The notes under the pieces were generated by a model. That model did no database searches. It worked only from the letters and a program-made list of their open reading frames with translations, and was not told the origin of the DNA. From Siphonodentalium dalli (taxonomy: Eukaryota; Mollusca; Scaphopoda; Gadilida; Siphonodentaliidae): a stretch of 64,000 nucleotides of DNA. The stretch lies in contig CP136068.1 in NCBI GenBank assembly GCA_032622095.1, positions 164,381,465-164,445,464 on the forward strand, given 5' to 3'. Numbering within the stretch: position 1 is the first letter of the stretch; every line of letters begins with the position of its first letter. Both the position numbers and the translations under genes were made by a program. Of the stretch, positions 33,644 through 45,813 are shown one piece after another.

Positions 33644-33858
33644 TTACCCTTTCAGTGCCAAGTCCGATTTTTGTATCAACCCATATATCCTTGATCATTT
33701 TTCAAATTTATTGATTATAATAGTACGATACATTGATGGAAAGAGCTATAAGAGCTCTTTCCATCAATGTATCACATTATTATAATCAATAAATTTGAAA
33801 AAATGATCAAGGAAATATGGGTTGATATAAAAATCGGACTTGGCACTGAAAGGGTTAA
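33644..33858. mobile_element. piggyBac-like near-perfect palindrome
   Basis: TTAC (left) and TTAA (right) flank CCCTTTCAGTGCCAAGTCCG and its complement. The arms are about 100 bp with few mismatches, meeting at GAAAGAGCTATAAGAGCTCT. The termini are close to those of 39407 (CCCTTTGAGTGCCAGG). DNA of this form can extrude as a cruciform. Confidence 0.8.
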
Positions 33859-34099
33859 AAGAATTCAGATTCTCACACATCCTCACACACGAATCGTGGA
33901 CATCTCCCCATATATCCTCCGAACATACGATAGGACAACTACTATCATATCGCCCATTAATTAATCACACCTTACCCCCGAAAACCAATTGGCCGATCAA
34001 TTTATTCCTAAACAACCCACATCCGCGAAATTACCGCATCTGCCGCCACATTCGGTAAATGTCCCACCTCCGGTAAAAGAGTGACCACCAAATGAACCC

Positions 34100-34402
34100 A
34101 GCAGATCATATTGTATGAGGGGGGTGTCTCAGAACCCAGCAGTTCATATTGTATGAGGGGGGTGTCTCAGAACCCAGCAGTTCATATTGTATGAGAGGGG
34201 GTGTATGAGAACCAAGCAGTTCATATTGTATGAGGGGGGTGTCTGAGAACCCAGCAGTTCATATTGTATGAGGGGGGTGTATGAGAACCAAGCAGATCAT
34301 ATTGTATGAGGGGGGTGTCTGAGAACCCAGCAGTTCATATTGTATGAGGGGGGGTGTCTGAGAACCAAGCAGATCATATTGTATGAGGGGGGGTGTCTGT
34401 GA
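34100..34402. repeat. G-rich minisatellite, ~39-bp unit
   Basis: Eight copies of CAG(T/A)TCATATTGTATGAGGG followed by GGGTGT(C/A)TGAGAACC(C/A)AG. G runs of 5-7 vary between copies. The rest of 33859-34099 shows no feature. Confidence 0.85.
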
Positions 34403-34606
34403 GACAGAATCTTAATATTGTTTGGCCTGATATACAAAGATCTTTTTTATAAACTGTCACCAGAAATGACAGATGTTTTATTTCTTTCACTATTTTATTT
34501 ATCATCATTTGTCTCATATTCAGATATTATTTTCATTTCCTCTGAGTCAGAATGAATTCTATCACACACCAGGATCAGATTTTATTTCATTTCCTTCAAA
34601 TTTACC

Positions 34607-34862
34607 ATAATTCTGCTGTGGTTTAGGGGTCGATTATTTAGGACATTACTGTACTGCTTTTAGGTAACAAAAGCATGGACGCTCTTGTCAATGCATTCTA
34701 TTATATGAGTCTCCCATAAGTAGCTTCGCATATATAAGAGAATACATTGACCTAACAATATTTAAGACAGTGTAAGACCTTGTAAGACAGTGCATTCTCT
34801 TATATATGAGAGGCTCCCTATATGAGACTGGCATATATAAGAGAATGCACTGGCACAGGGTT
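34607..34862. repeat. Fragments of mariner-like and TTAA MITEs
   Basis: 34610-34656 is one end of the mariner-like foldback (ATAATTCTGCTGTGG to GACATTACTGTA). 34676-34862 holds two opposed pairs of TATATAAGAGAAT(A/G)CA blocks as in the TTAA MITEs but without clear termini. Confidence 0.6.
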
Positions 34863-34863
34863 T

Positions 34864-37800
34864 TTAGCTCAACTTACTTGTAAGTTTGAGCTATTGCCAT
34901 GGTTTGGCGTCCGTCGTCCGTGTGTTCGTGTGTCCGTCAACAATTTCCTTTGGCGCGGGCTACAGGTTGTACCTTTGGTCTGATCTTCATGAAATTTGTC
35001 ATGAATGTTGACATTGACATGTAGATGGGAACGAGTCATTTTTGGGTCATTCGGCCAAAAAACATGGCCGCTGGCAGCCATCTTGGATTTCAAGATTCAA
35101 TCCATTGGCGCGGCCTACAGGTCGTACTGTTCATCTGATCATCATGAAATTTGTCATTGATGTTAATAATGACATGTAGATGGGAACGAGTGATTTTGGG
35201 GTCGTTCGGCCAAAAAACATGGCTGCCAGTAGCCATCTTGGATTTTACTCTTTGCATGACTAAATCCTTTGGCGCGGGCTACAGGTCGTTGTTTTGGTCG
35301 GAAGTTTATGAAATTTGTCATGGATGTTAACACTGTCATGTAGATGGGAACGAGTGATTTTGGGGTCGTTCGGCCAAAAAACATGGCTGCCAGCAGCCAT
35401 CTTGGATTTTACTCTTTGCATGACTAAATCCTTTGGCGCGGGCTACAGGTTGTACCTTTGGTCTAATCTTTATGAAATTTGTCATGAATGTTGACATTGA
35501 CATGTAGATGGGAACGAATCAATGTGGGGTCATTCGGCCAAAAAACATGGCCGCTGGTGGCCATCTTAGATTTCAAAATTCAATCCATTGGCGCGGGCTA
35601 CAGGTCGTACTGTTCGTCTGATCATCATGAAATTTGTCATGGATGTTAATATTGACATGTAGATGGGAACAAGTCATTTTGGGGTTGTTCGGCCTATAAA
35701 CATGGCCACCAGCAGCCATCTTGGATTTTACTCTTTGCATGACTAAATCCTTTGGCGCGGGCTACAGGTCGTAGCTTCGATCGGAACATCATGAAATTGG
35801 TCATGGATGTTAACAATGACATGTAGATGGGAACGAGTACTTTTGGGGTCGTTCGGCCGAAAAACATGGCCGCCAGCAGCCATCTTGGATTTTACTCTTT
35901 GCATGACTAAATCCTTTGGCCCGGGCTACAGGTCGTACCTTTGGTCTGATCTTTATGAAATTTGTCATGAATGTTGACATTGACATGTAGATGGGAACGA
36001 GTCATTTTGGGGTCATTCTGCCAAAAAACATGGCCGCTGGCAGCCATCTTGGATTTCAAGATTCAATCCATTGGCGCGGGCTACAGGTCGTACTGTTCGT
36101 CTGATCATCATGAAATTTGTCATGGATGTTAATATTGACATGTAGATGGGAACGAGTCATTTTGGGGTTGTTCGGCCAATAAACATGGCCACCAGCAGCC
36201 ATCTTGGATTTTACTCTTTGCATGACTAAATCCTTTGGCGCGGGCTACAGGTCGTAGCTTCGATCGGAACATCATGAAATTTGTCATGGATGTTAACAAT
36301 GACATGTAGATGGGAACAAGTGATTTTGGGGTCGTTCGGCCGAAAAACATGGCCACCAGCAGCCATCTTGGATTTTACTCTTTGCATGACTAAATCCTTT
36401 GGCCCGGGCTACAGGTCGTACCTTTGGTCTGATCTTTATGAAATTTGTCATGAATGTTGACATTGACATGTAGATGGGAACGAGTCATTTTGGGGTCATT
36501 CGGCCTAAAAACATGGCCGCTGGCAGCCATCTTGGATTTCAAGATTCAATCCATTGGCGCGGGCTACAGATCGTACTGTTCGCCTGATCATCATGAAATT
36601 TGTCATTGATGTTAATAATGACATGTAGATGGCAACGAGTGATTTTGGTGTCGTTCGGCCAAAAAACATGGCCGCCAGCAGCCATCTTGGATTTTACTCT
36701 TTGCATGACTAAATCCTTTGGCGCGGGCTACATGTTGTACCTTTGGTCTAATCTTTATGAAATTTGTCATGAATGTTGACATTGACATGTAGATGGGAAC
36801 GAATCATTGTGGGGTCATTTGGCCAAAAAACATGGCCGCTGGCGGCCATCTTAGATTTCAAAATTCAATCCATTGGCGCGGGCTACAGGTCGTACTGTTC
36901 GTCTGATCATCATGAAATTTGTCATGGATGTTAATATTGACATGTAGATGGGAACGAGTCATTTTGGGGTCGTTCGGCCAATAAACATGGCCGCCAGCAG
37001 CCATCTTGGATTTTACTCTTTGCATGACTAAATCCTTTGGCGCGGGCTACAGGTCGTAGCTTTGATCGGAACATCATGAAATTTGTCATGGATGTTAACA
37101 ATGACATGTAGATGGGAACGAGTGATTTTGGAGTTGTTCGGCCTAAAAACATGGCCGCCAGCAGCCATCTTGGATTTTACTCTTTGCATGACTAAATCCT
37201 TTGGCGCGGGCTACAGGTCGTTGTGTTGGTCGGAAGTTTATGAAATTTGTCATGGATGTTAACACTGACATGTAGATGGGAACGAGAGATTTTGGAGTCG
37301 TTCGGCCAAAAAACATGGCCGCCATCTTGGATTTTACTCTTTGCATGACTAAATCCTTTGGCGCGGGCTATAGGTTGCCTTTGGTCTAATCTTTATAAAA
37401 TTTGTCATGAACGTTGACATTGACATGTAGATGGGAACGAATCATTGTCGGGTCATTCGGCCAAAAAACATGGCTGCTGGCGGCCATCTTGGATTTCAAA
37501 ATTCAATCCATTGGCGCGGGCTACAGGTCGTACTGTTCGTCTGATCATCATGAAATTTGTCATGAATGATAACAATGACATGTAGATGGGATCGAGTCGT
37601 TATGGGGTCATTTGGTCAAAAAACATGGCCGCCAGCAGCCATCTTGGATTTTACTCTTTGCATGACTAAATCCTTTGGTGCGGGCTACAGGTCGTAGCTT
37701 TGGTCAAATGGTCATGAAATTTGTCATTAATTATAACAATGACATGTAGATGGGAACGAGTCGTTTTGGGGTCATTCGGTCAAAAAACATTGCCACCAGC

Positions 37801-38290
37801 ATTTTACTTTTTGCATGACTAAATCCTTTGGCGTGGGCTACAGGTCATACCTTTGGTCTGATATTTATTAAATTTGTCATGAATGTTGACATTGACATGT
37901 AGATGGGAATGAATTTGGGGTCATTCGGCCAAAAAACATGGCTGCCAGCGGCCATCTTGGATTTTAAAATTCAATCCATTGGCGCGGTCTACAGGTCGTA
38001 CTGTTCGTCTGATCATCATGAAATTTGTATGTCGTAGCTTTGGTCAGATCTTCATAAAATTTGTCATGGATGTTAACAATTATACGTAGATGGGAACGAG
38101 TTCTTTTGGGGTCAATTGGCCAAAAAAAATGGCCACCAGCAGCCATCTTGTATTTTACTCTTTGCATCACTAAATCCTTTGGCGCATGTTAGACATTTCA
38201 ATTAGCACCTTTCCTATTCCTCCATTTACTGTCAACCATTAAATTATTCCCCTACCTAAGTTGAGCTACAGTGTCATTGACACTTTCATT
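34864..38290 (+). mobile_element. Pearl-like element with long ~160-bp tandem core
   Basis: The left end TAGCTCAACTTACTTGTAAG folds on itself and precedes TCCGTCGTCCGTGTG. About 20 monomers of ~160 bp follow (CTTTGGCGCGGGCTACAGGT, GACATGTAGATGGGAACGAG, CAGCAGCCATCTTGGATTTT). The right end AAGTTGAGCTACAGTGTCAT closes with the hairpin AGTGTCATTGACACT. A variant monomer with GATTCAATCCATTGGCGCGG recurs about every 480 bp, so three-monomer higher-order units are amplified. Similar elements in bivalves are called pearl and are linked to Helitrons/Helentrons; the name here is by architecture only. Confidence 0.7.
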
Positions 38291-38814
38291 AATGCTGCAC
38301 CAGCGCAACCCCCATCATGAAAGGGTTAAAGGTCAATAACTGGCCATTAAAATTCCCAAGTTTCTTGCATAGGAAACGTACAGATTGTGGTTTTATGGTG
38401 TCAAATCAGTCTTTAAGGCACTCCATTTAGTCATACATCCTACATGTAAGTTCAATATATTAACCCTTCTATACTATGGATTCTCCCATCAGTTATAAAT
38501 AGAGTAGCTGGTGCTGTCACTTAGTCTGTTTGCCCATGAGGGTGATTTGAGCATCCATTGGGCGAGGCTCTGCCAAGTTCAATAGATGCCAAATCCGCTG
38601 AGCAAACCTGCTTCGGGTTTGATATTATAATAGTGACATAGACTCCTGACCCTGTGTAGTCTCGTCCCTGGCTCAGATGCTACGCCCACTGCTCCGTGCA
38701 ACTCCACAATGCTCAGTCAGAGTAACTCCGTCAGAGTCTAGGAAGTGCCACCATCTTTGTGGGCGGAATTCAGCCCATTACTATTTTCAGATACGACAAC
38801 ATGAGCTCATGACA
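38291..38814. other. Intergenic, no feature seen
   Basis: No recognisable coding or repeat ends. Confidence 0.45.
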
Positions 38815-38984
38815 TACAGTAATGCCCTAAGTAATCGACCCCTTAACCTCAGCAGAATTATGGGTAACTTTTCAGGATTTAGCATTCCGATGAATGGCAA
38901 CAAGCCATATTTCCGACTAAATCCTGAAAAGTTACCCATAATTCTGCTGTGGTTAAGGAGTCGATTACTTAGGGCATTACTGTA
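38815..38984. mobile_element. Tc1/mariner-like foldback MITE (short loop)
   Basis: TA-flanked, arms TACAGTAATGCCCTAAGTAA and complement. The loop-side part of one arm is deleted, giving 170 bp rather than ~210. Confidence 0.8.
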
Positions 38985-39406
38985 ATAGCTGTAGTGCTGC
39001 TTTCCTTAGCTTCCCTGTGTTTAAAACATCATCTGTCTATCACAATATCTTAGCTGGTTTACGTACCAGCAGACTGGTACTATGGGGGTTTCTGGTGCTA
39101 TATTTGTCAATGATGTAATCCCCAGAAAAGATATGGTGGCATTTACTAGTCACAACATGCCAGAGCATTGCATCTTAGCATAGAGGAGGCTGAACGCTGG
39201 GAACAAGTCCATGCTTATATCCTAAAAAATATCAGGAGTGGGGGGTACTTTTTTATGGCATCATATAATATTAGTTGGATTTAAGATGTGCCATTGTGCC
39301 ACACCTCTTCATTGTTATATACCAAACCGAACTTCTTCATCACTGAGAACGGAAAGACAATTTATTGTGAATACTTCAAGTTCAGCATTATTTTATGTTA
39401 TCCTCA

Positions 39407-39644
39407 TTAACCCTTTGAGTGCCAGGGGCCGATCTCATCGGCCCTAAACCTACAAAATAAGTCTGTTAAAGAATATAAGAATAAATTATTAAAATTGTAA
39501 AAAAAAAAAAAAAAAAAAATGTTAGGCCAATGCATTCTCTTATATATGCGAGGCGACCTATGGTCGACTCGCATATATAAGAGAATGCATTGGCACAGGG
39601 TATATGGGTTGATACAAAAATCGACCTGGCACTCAAAGGGTTAA
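39407..39644. mobile_element. piggyBac-like MITE, family with CCCTTTGAGTGCC ends
   Basis: TTAA at both sides, termini CCCTTTGAGTGCCAGG and CCTGGCACTCAAAGGG. The interior holds a T-run and a CGACTCGCATATATAAGAGA hairpin shared with the CCCTTTACCC family, so the two families exchange interiors. Confidence 0.8.
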
Positions 39645-39719
39645 GACCACAGAAATTGTGATTTTGTTTTGTTTCACTTATTTTCAAATTTATTTACATT
39701 TCTATACCCCCACTTTTCC

Positions 39720-40640
39720 TTTCAAAATGGGGGCAACTAACGTTCATGTTTTCCATTCTAGAGTTATCCTTCTTTGTTTATCTTGAAATCTTGGTGGTTT
39801 GTGTCTGTCTGTGCAGATATTTCAAGCATGGCTTATTGGATTTGAATGAAATTTGGTATATATATATTTGTTACCATGACTGCTGAGTACCTAATGTTCT
39901 CTTAAGTTATGAACTCTACAATCCCCCACAATCAGATTCATGTAACATTTTGTCTTTCCTCGTGATATGAGAAGGTTGCGATTCATTGTTATATATACCA
40001 TCATGTGTCTTTTGTTATATATAACATCATGCATCTGTATTCAACTTATGTTCTTAAAATAAATATTATTTTCCTCTGAAAATTTTACTCCATCATGGTC
40101 TCCCCATCTTTTTTGGAGGACTATTATAATCAGCATGTCCATCCATCTGTGCGAGTGTCCGTCCATCTGGGTTGTCTGCGTGATATCTTGAGCAATAGTC
40201 AACAGAATTTGTTTTTGTATTTGATAACCTCATTCACATTTGGGAAGATGCAGGCCGATTTCAAATTTGGTAACAGTTCAATGATTTTTGTTGGAGTTAC
40301 TCCCCTTTTTCAACTTAGAAATTGCTGTTTCCTGGTTGCCCACATGGTAACTTGAGCAAGATTCAACTGAATTTCTTTATTTGGTACATGGTTCTCATTT
40401 GAGAAGATGCAGGCCAAGTTCGATTTTGGTGATGGTCTAATTATTTTTGACAGAGTTATGCCCCTTTTTCAACTTAGAAATCACTGTCTTTTGGTTGGCC
40501 AAATTATAACTTGAGCAATATTCAACAGAATGTCTTGATATTTGGGATGTGGTTCATATTTGAAAAGACGCAGGCCAAGTTAGATTTTATTCGACTTAGA
40601 AATAATATTTGAATTTCTTGTTGAATCTCTTGATACTTGG
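39720..40640 (+). repeat. Diverged tandem repeat
   Basis: Units share TTGAGCAATA(G/T)TCAACAGAAT, TCATATTTGA(A/G)AAG and GAGTTA(C/T)(T/G)CCCCTTTTTCA with CAACTTAGAAAT. They are of the bivalve gag-less repeat type with TCCGTCCATC near its left side. 40641-41060 shows no feature. Confidence 0.55.
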
Positions 40641-41060
40641 TGCGTGATTCATCTATGAGAACATGTAGGACATCGTCTAGTTGGAGTCAAATTTCGCCAG
40701 AATTTGACTTCTTTGTTCTTCAAAAAGCCACCTCGATTCAGGGAATATGGGGTCTGCATTATGCACCAATCCTTTACAAACCACCGACCAGAGCTAAGCA
40801 CAGGTGACTCAGATTAATTATTTGGCTAAGATATTATGATCAGTGAGAGTCACTGTGTGTATAAATAAAGACCAGAAGAAAACAATGTGGGTTAATCACT
40901 TAAACTGAATCAATGTAAAGAGATGTAACAGATGTTTGAACAATAATTACTTTATTACCTCCAAAATTCCGAATATGGAGATGTGAATTTATATTAAATT
41001 GTTAAATGCCAGGTATGTTTTTCCATTTCAAGTTCTTATAGTAAGAAGAACACTCAATTT

Positions 41061-41584
41061 AATAGCTTCATAATCATTCATAGGTAGACTGAATATATAA
41101 ATATATTGTGTATATTATTGTTTTGTGATACCCATAATATATGAGCAGGTGGATGCACGCACCCCGGTCCCACATATAGAGGCACCCCTGTCTTGAACTT
41201 CGATAGTGGAAACTTCACTAGTGATGTCCAGAGCAGTCTACCTTGCGGCAGTTTACAAAATGTCAAGATAAGAGTAACACAGGTATAGAATATACGTCCA
41301 GACTTCCTTGGATTAACCGATCTTTCCATATTCCCGTGTAAAAACTAATAAATTAACGCTTTTTATATGGGCGTCATATATTGACTCAGAAGTAATATCA
41401 CGATGTGACATGTAAAACCCTCGGGTAGGACTCCAAGCTCGAACCCAACCTGCACCCCGGGCCAGTAATCCCAGTAAAATCAGTTGGGACTTATCAATGC
41501 CGTACATAGAAGGAAATCCCAATAATAGCTTCATAATCATTCATAGGTAGACTGAATATATAAATATATTGTATATATTATTGC
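41061..41584. repeat. 463-bp segment bounded by 61-bp direct repeats
   Basis: AATAGCTTCATAATCATTCA through AATATATTGT(G/A)TATATTATTG occurs at 41061 and 41524. The intervening minus strand has a tRNA-promoter-like GGTTGGGTTCGAGC near 41440. It may be a short terminal-repeat element or a simple duplication; undecided. Confidence 0.55.
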
Positions 41585-41867
41585 TTGGACTACATTCAAA
41601 GTACAATACCTTGTAAAATGGTATATTTCTCTATTAAAGTCTTGATATTTTATATGAGAACGCTGTCAAAATAATGGACAAACTTCATAAATCACTCAGG
41701 TGTCCAACCTCACCTTGGAAAATGGTATGTTTTTCTATTAAAGTCTTGATATTTTGTAAAGGAACGCTGTCAGAATAACCGAATAATTCCTGTACAAACT
41801 GTGCTATTAAGATTATATTTGGTATGGAGGGTCCTTGTTTGAATTGGGTGGCTGGGATTTAGATTTT

Positions 41868-44649
41868 TAGCTCAACTTTACTTTGTAAAGTTTGAGCTAT
41901 TGCCATGGCTTGGTATCCGTCGTGCGTGTGTATGTGTGTGCGTGATTCGTCAACAATTTCCTTTAGCACGGGCTACAGTTCGTACCTTTGGTCCGATTAT
42001 TATGAAATTTGTCATGGATGTTGACATTGACATGTAGATGGGAACGAGTCATTTTGGGGTCATTCGGAAAAAAAAACATGGCCGCCAGTGGCCATCATGG
42101 ATTTCAAAATTCAATCCATTAGCACGGGCTACAGGCCGTACTGTTTGTCTTATTGTCATGAAATTGTCATGGATGTTAATATTGACATGTAGATGGGAAA
42201 GAGTAATTTTGGGGTCATTCGGCCAAAAACATGGCCGCCGGCAGCCATCTTAGATTTTACTCTTTGCATGACTAAATTCTTTGACACTGGCTACAGGTTG
42301 TACATTTGGTCTGATCATCATAAAATTTGTCATGGATGTTAACAATGACATGAAGATGGGAACGAGTCATTTTTGGGTCATTCGGGCAAAAAACATGGCC
42401 GCCAGCAGCCATCTTGGATTTTACTCTTTGTATGACTTAAATCCTTTAGCACGGGCTACAGGTCGTACCTTTAGTCTGATCATCATGAAATTTGTAATCG
42501 CTGTTGAAATTGGAATGTAGATGGGAACGAGTCATTTTGGGGTCATACGGACAAAAAACATGGCCTCCAGCGGTCATCTTTGCTTTCAAAATTTAATCCA
42601 TTAGCACGGGCCACAGGTCGTACTGTTCGTCTGATCATCATGAAATTTGTCATGGATGTTAACATTGACATGTAGATGGGAACGAGTAATTTTGGGGTCA
42701 TTCGGCCAAAAAACATGGCCGCCAGCAGCCATCTTGGATTTTACTCTTTGTATGACTAAATCTTTTAGCACAAGCTACAGGTCGTACCTTTAGTCTGATC
42801 ATCATAAAATTTGTCATGAATGTTAATAATGACATTTAGATGGGAACGAGTCATTTTGGGGTCATTCGGCCGAAAAACCCGGCCGCCAGCAGCCATCTTG
42901 GATTTTACTCTTTGTATGACTAAATCTTTTAGCACAAGCTACAGGTCGTACCTTTAGTCTGATCATCATAAAATTTGTCATGAATGTTAATAATGACATG
43001 TAGATGGGAACCAGTCATTTTGGGGTTATTCGGCCAAAAAACATGGCCGCCAGCAGCCATCTTGGATTTTACTCTTTGTATGACTAAATCCTTTAGCACT
43101 GACTACAGGTCGTACCTTGAGTCTGATCATCATGAAATTGTTCATGGTTGTTGAAATTGGAATGTAGATGGGAACGAGTCATTTTGGGGTCATTCGGATG
43201 AAAAAACATGGCCACCAGCGGCCATCTTTGCTTTCAAAATTCAATCCATTAGCACGGTCTACAGGTCGTACTGTTCGTCTGATCATCATGAAATTTGTCA
43301 TGGATGTTAATATTGACATGTAGATGGGAACGATTAATTTTGGGGTCATTCGGCCAAAAAACATGGCCGCAGCAGCCATCTTGGATTTTACTCTTTGTAT
43401 GACTAAATCCTTTAGCACGGGCTACAGGTTGTACCTTTAGTCTGATCATCATAAAATTTTTCATGAATGTTAATAATGACATGTAGATGGCAACGAGTCA
43501 TTTTGGGGTCATTCGGCCAAAAAACATGGCCGCCAGCAGCCATCTTGGATTTTACTCTTTGTATGACTAAATCCTTTAGCACGGACTACAGGTTATACCT
43601 TGAGTCTGATCATCATGAAATTTTTCATGGCTGTTGAAATTGGAATGTAGATGGGAACGAGTCATTTTGGGGTCATTTGGACGAAAAACATGGCCGCCAG
43701 TGGCCATCTTGGATTTCAAAATTCAATTAATTAGCACGGGCTACAGGTCCTACTATTCGTCTGATCATCATGAAATTTATCATGGATGTTAACATTGACA
43801 TGTAGATGGGAACAAGTCATTTTAGGGTAATTCGGCCATAAAACATGGCCGCTGGAAGCCATCTTGGATTTTACTCTTTGCATCACTAAATCGTTTGACA
43901 TGGGCTACATGTTGTACCTTTGGTCGGATCATTATGAAATTTGTCATGGCTGTTGACATTGACATGTAGATGGGAACGAGTCATTTTGGGGTTGTTCGGC
44001 CATAAAACATAGCTGCTGGCAGCCATCTTGGATTTTACTCTTTGCATCACTAAATCATTTGGCATGTGCTACAGGTCGTACCTTTGATCGGATTATTTTG
44101 AAATTTGTCATGGTTGTTGACATTGACATGTAGATGGGAACGATTAATTTTGGGGTCATTCGGCAAAAAAACATGGTCGCCAGTGGCCATCTTGGATTTC
44201 AAAATTCAATCCATTAGCACGGGCTACAGGTCCCACTATTTGTCTGATCATCATGAAATTTGTCATGGATGTTAACATTGACATGTAGATGGGAACGAGT
44301 CATTTTGGGATCATTCGGCCAAAAAACATGGCCGCCAGCAGCCATCTTGAATTTTACTCTTTGTATGACTAAATTCTTTAGCATGGGCTACAGGTCGTAC
44401 CTTTAGTCTGAACGTCATAAAATTTGTCATGGATGTTAACAGTGACATGTAGATGGGAACGACTCATTTTGGGGTCATTTGGACGAAAACATGGCCGCCA
44501 TCAGCCATCTTGGATTTTACTTTTCTCTTCATGTCTATAAACTAGTATTAGAAATTCAACTTTCCACATTCCTAATCGCTCCATTGACTGTAATACATTA
44601 AACTATTCCCTTTCCAAATTGAGCTACGGTGTCATTGACACTTTCATTT
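41868..44649 (+). mobile_element. Pearl-like element, second long copy
   Basis: Left end TAGCTCAACTTTACTTTGTA with AGTTTGAGCTA, right end GGTGTCATTGACACTTTCAT. About 16 monomers of ~160 bp carry TTAGCACGGGCTACAGGTCG where the 34864 copy has TTGGCGCGG, so each element has homogenised its own variant. Confidence 0.7.
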
Positions 44650-45660
44650 CAAATGGGGCCACCGGCCATCCAAAATGATTGTAATTCTTAAAACGCCTAT
44701 TCAGCTTATATTTGGTATGGAATGGCATTGGGTTACTGGGATTCATATATTTATTCAAATGGGGTCACCAGGTGAAACATCAGAAATCACCCAGGTACCC
44801 AACATCACCTTGGAAAAGGTATATTTATCTATTAATGTCTTGATATTTTGCAATGGATCGCTCTCAATAACGCGGAATATTCCATTACAAACTTCAGAAA
44901 TCAACCAGGCGCCCAACCTCACCTCGGAAAATGATATATTTATCTATTAAATTCTTAATAAGCCTGAATAAGCCAGAGCTAAGGACATATAAACAGTTAC
45001 TCTTTTCATCCATAGTAATTCTTAAAACATCTTCTCAAGAAGCATCGCGCTATTAGCTTACATGTATATTTGGTATGAAGGGTCCTTGGGTGGCTGGGAT
45101 TTATAATTTTTCAAATGGGGTCACCGGGTCAAATATGGGCGGACATAACTTGTCCATCCAAAATGATTGTAATTCTTAAAACGTCCTCTGATCCATCAGG
45201 CCTATTGAGCTTATATTTGGGGCATAGTATGGGATTAGATACGACCGCGCCCAATGTTTATGTTTTGAAGTGAGAGATAACTCTAAGATGTCCGTTATTT
45301 CGTTAAATATTACTTTTACGAAATAACGGGCATTTAAAGATTTACACCACAAAGGCTCAAACTTCGCAAAACGTATAAGAAATGATAAACTCAGGGTGGG
45401 TGGGCTTGGGGGAGGCGGCTGGCACTGTACAGAAGTCAGCCCAAAAACACCTGTCGTATTTAATCCCAGATATTGCCATATTTGGTATGGAATGGCATTT
45501 GTTTACTGGGATTTATTTATTTGTTCAAATGGGGTCACCAGGTACAAACATCAGAATTAACCCAGGTACCCAACCTCACCTCAAAGTAATTCTTAAAACG
45601 TCTTATCAAGAACCATCGGGGGGGGGGGGGGGGTGCTATTAGATTATATTTGGTATGGAG
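44650..45660 (+). repeat. Diverged repeat array
   Basis: Recurring TATATTTGGTATGGA(A/G)GG, TTCAAATGGGGTCACC(A/G)GG and ATTCTTAAAACGTC(C/T)TCT. A G run (about 17) lies near 45619, and a hairpin with TTATTTCGTTAAATATTA lies at about 45289-45333. Confidence 0.6.
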
Positions 45661-45813
45661 GGTCCTTACAGGGACATGGCTCTAGAGAGTCTCTGTTGGG
45701 GTGTGTCCACCTTGGGAAATTCCAATTGCACCCCCCCCCCCCCCCTTTGAATCAGAATCAGACCAAACACAAATTTTGCATAATTCCATTTGCACCTCAG
45801 TGCTCAGGCCTAA

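Noticed and set aside
35163-37346. Several ~70-codon minus-strand frames with similar peptides
   Set aside because: They are readings of the pearl-like ~160-bp monomer; similar peptides reflect the DNA repeat, not a protein family.
41061-41584. 61-bp direct repeats as LTRs of a tiny retroelement
   Set aside because: No TG...CA ends, no primer-binding site and no target duplication; left as a direct-repeat segment.
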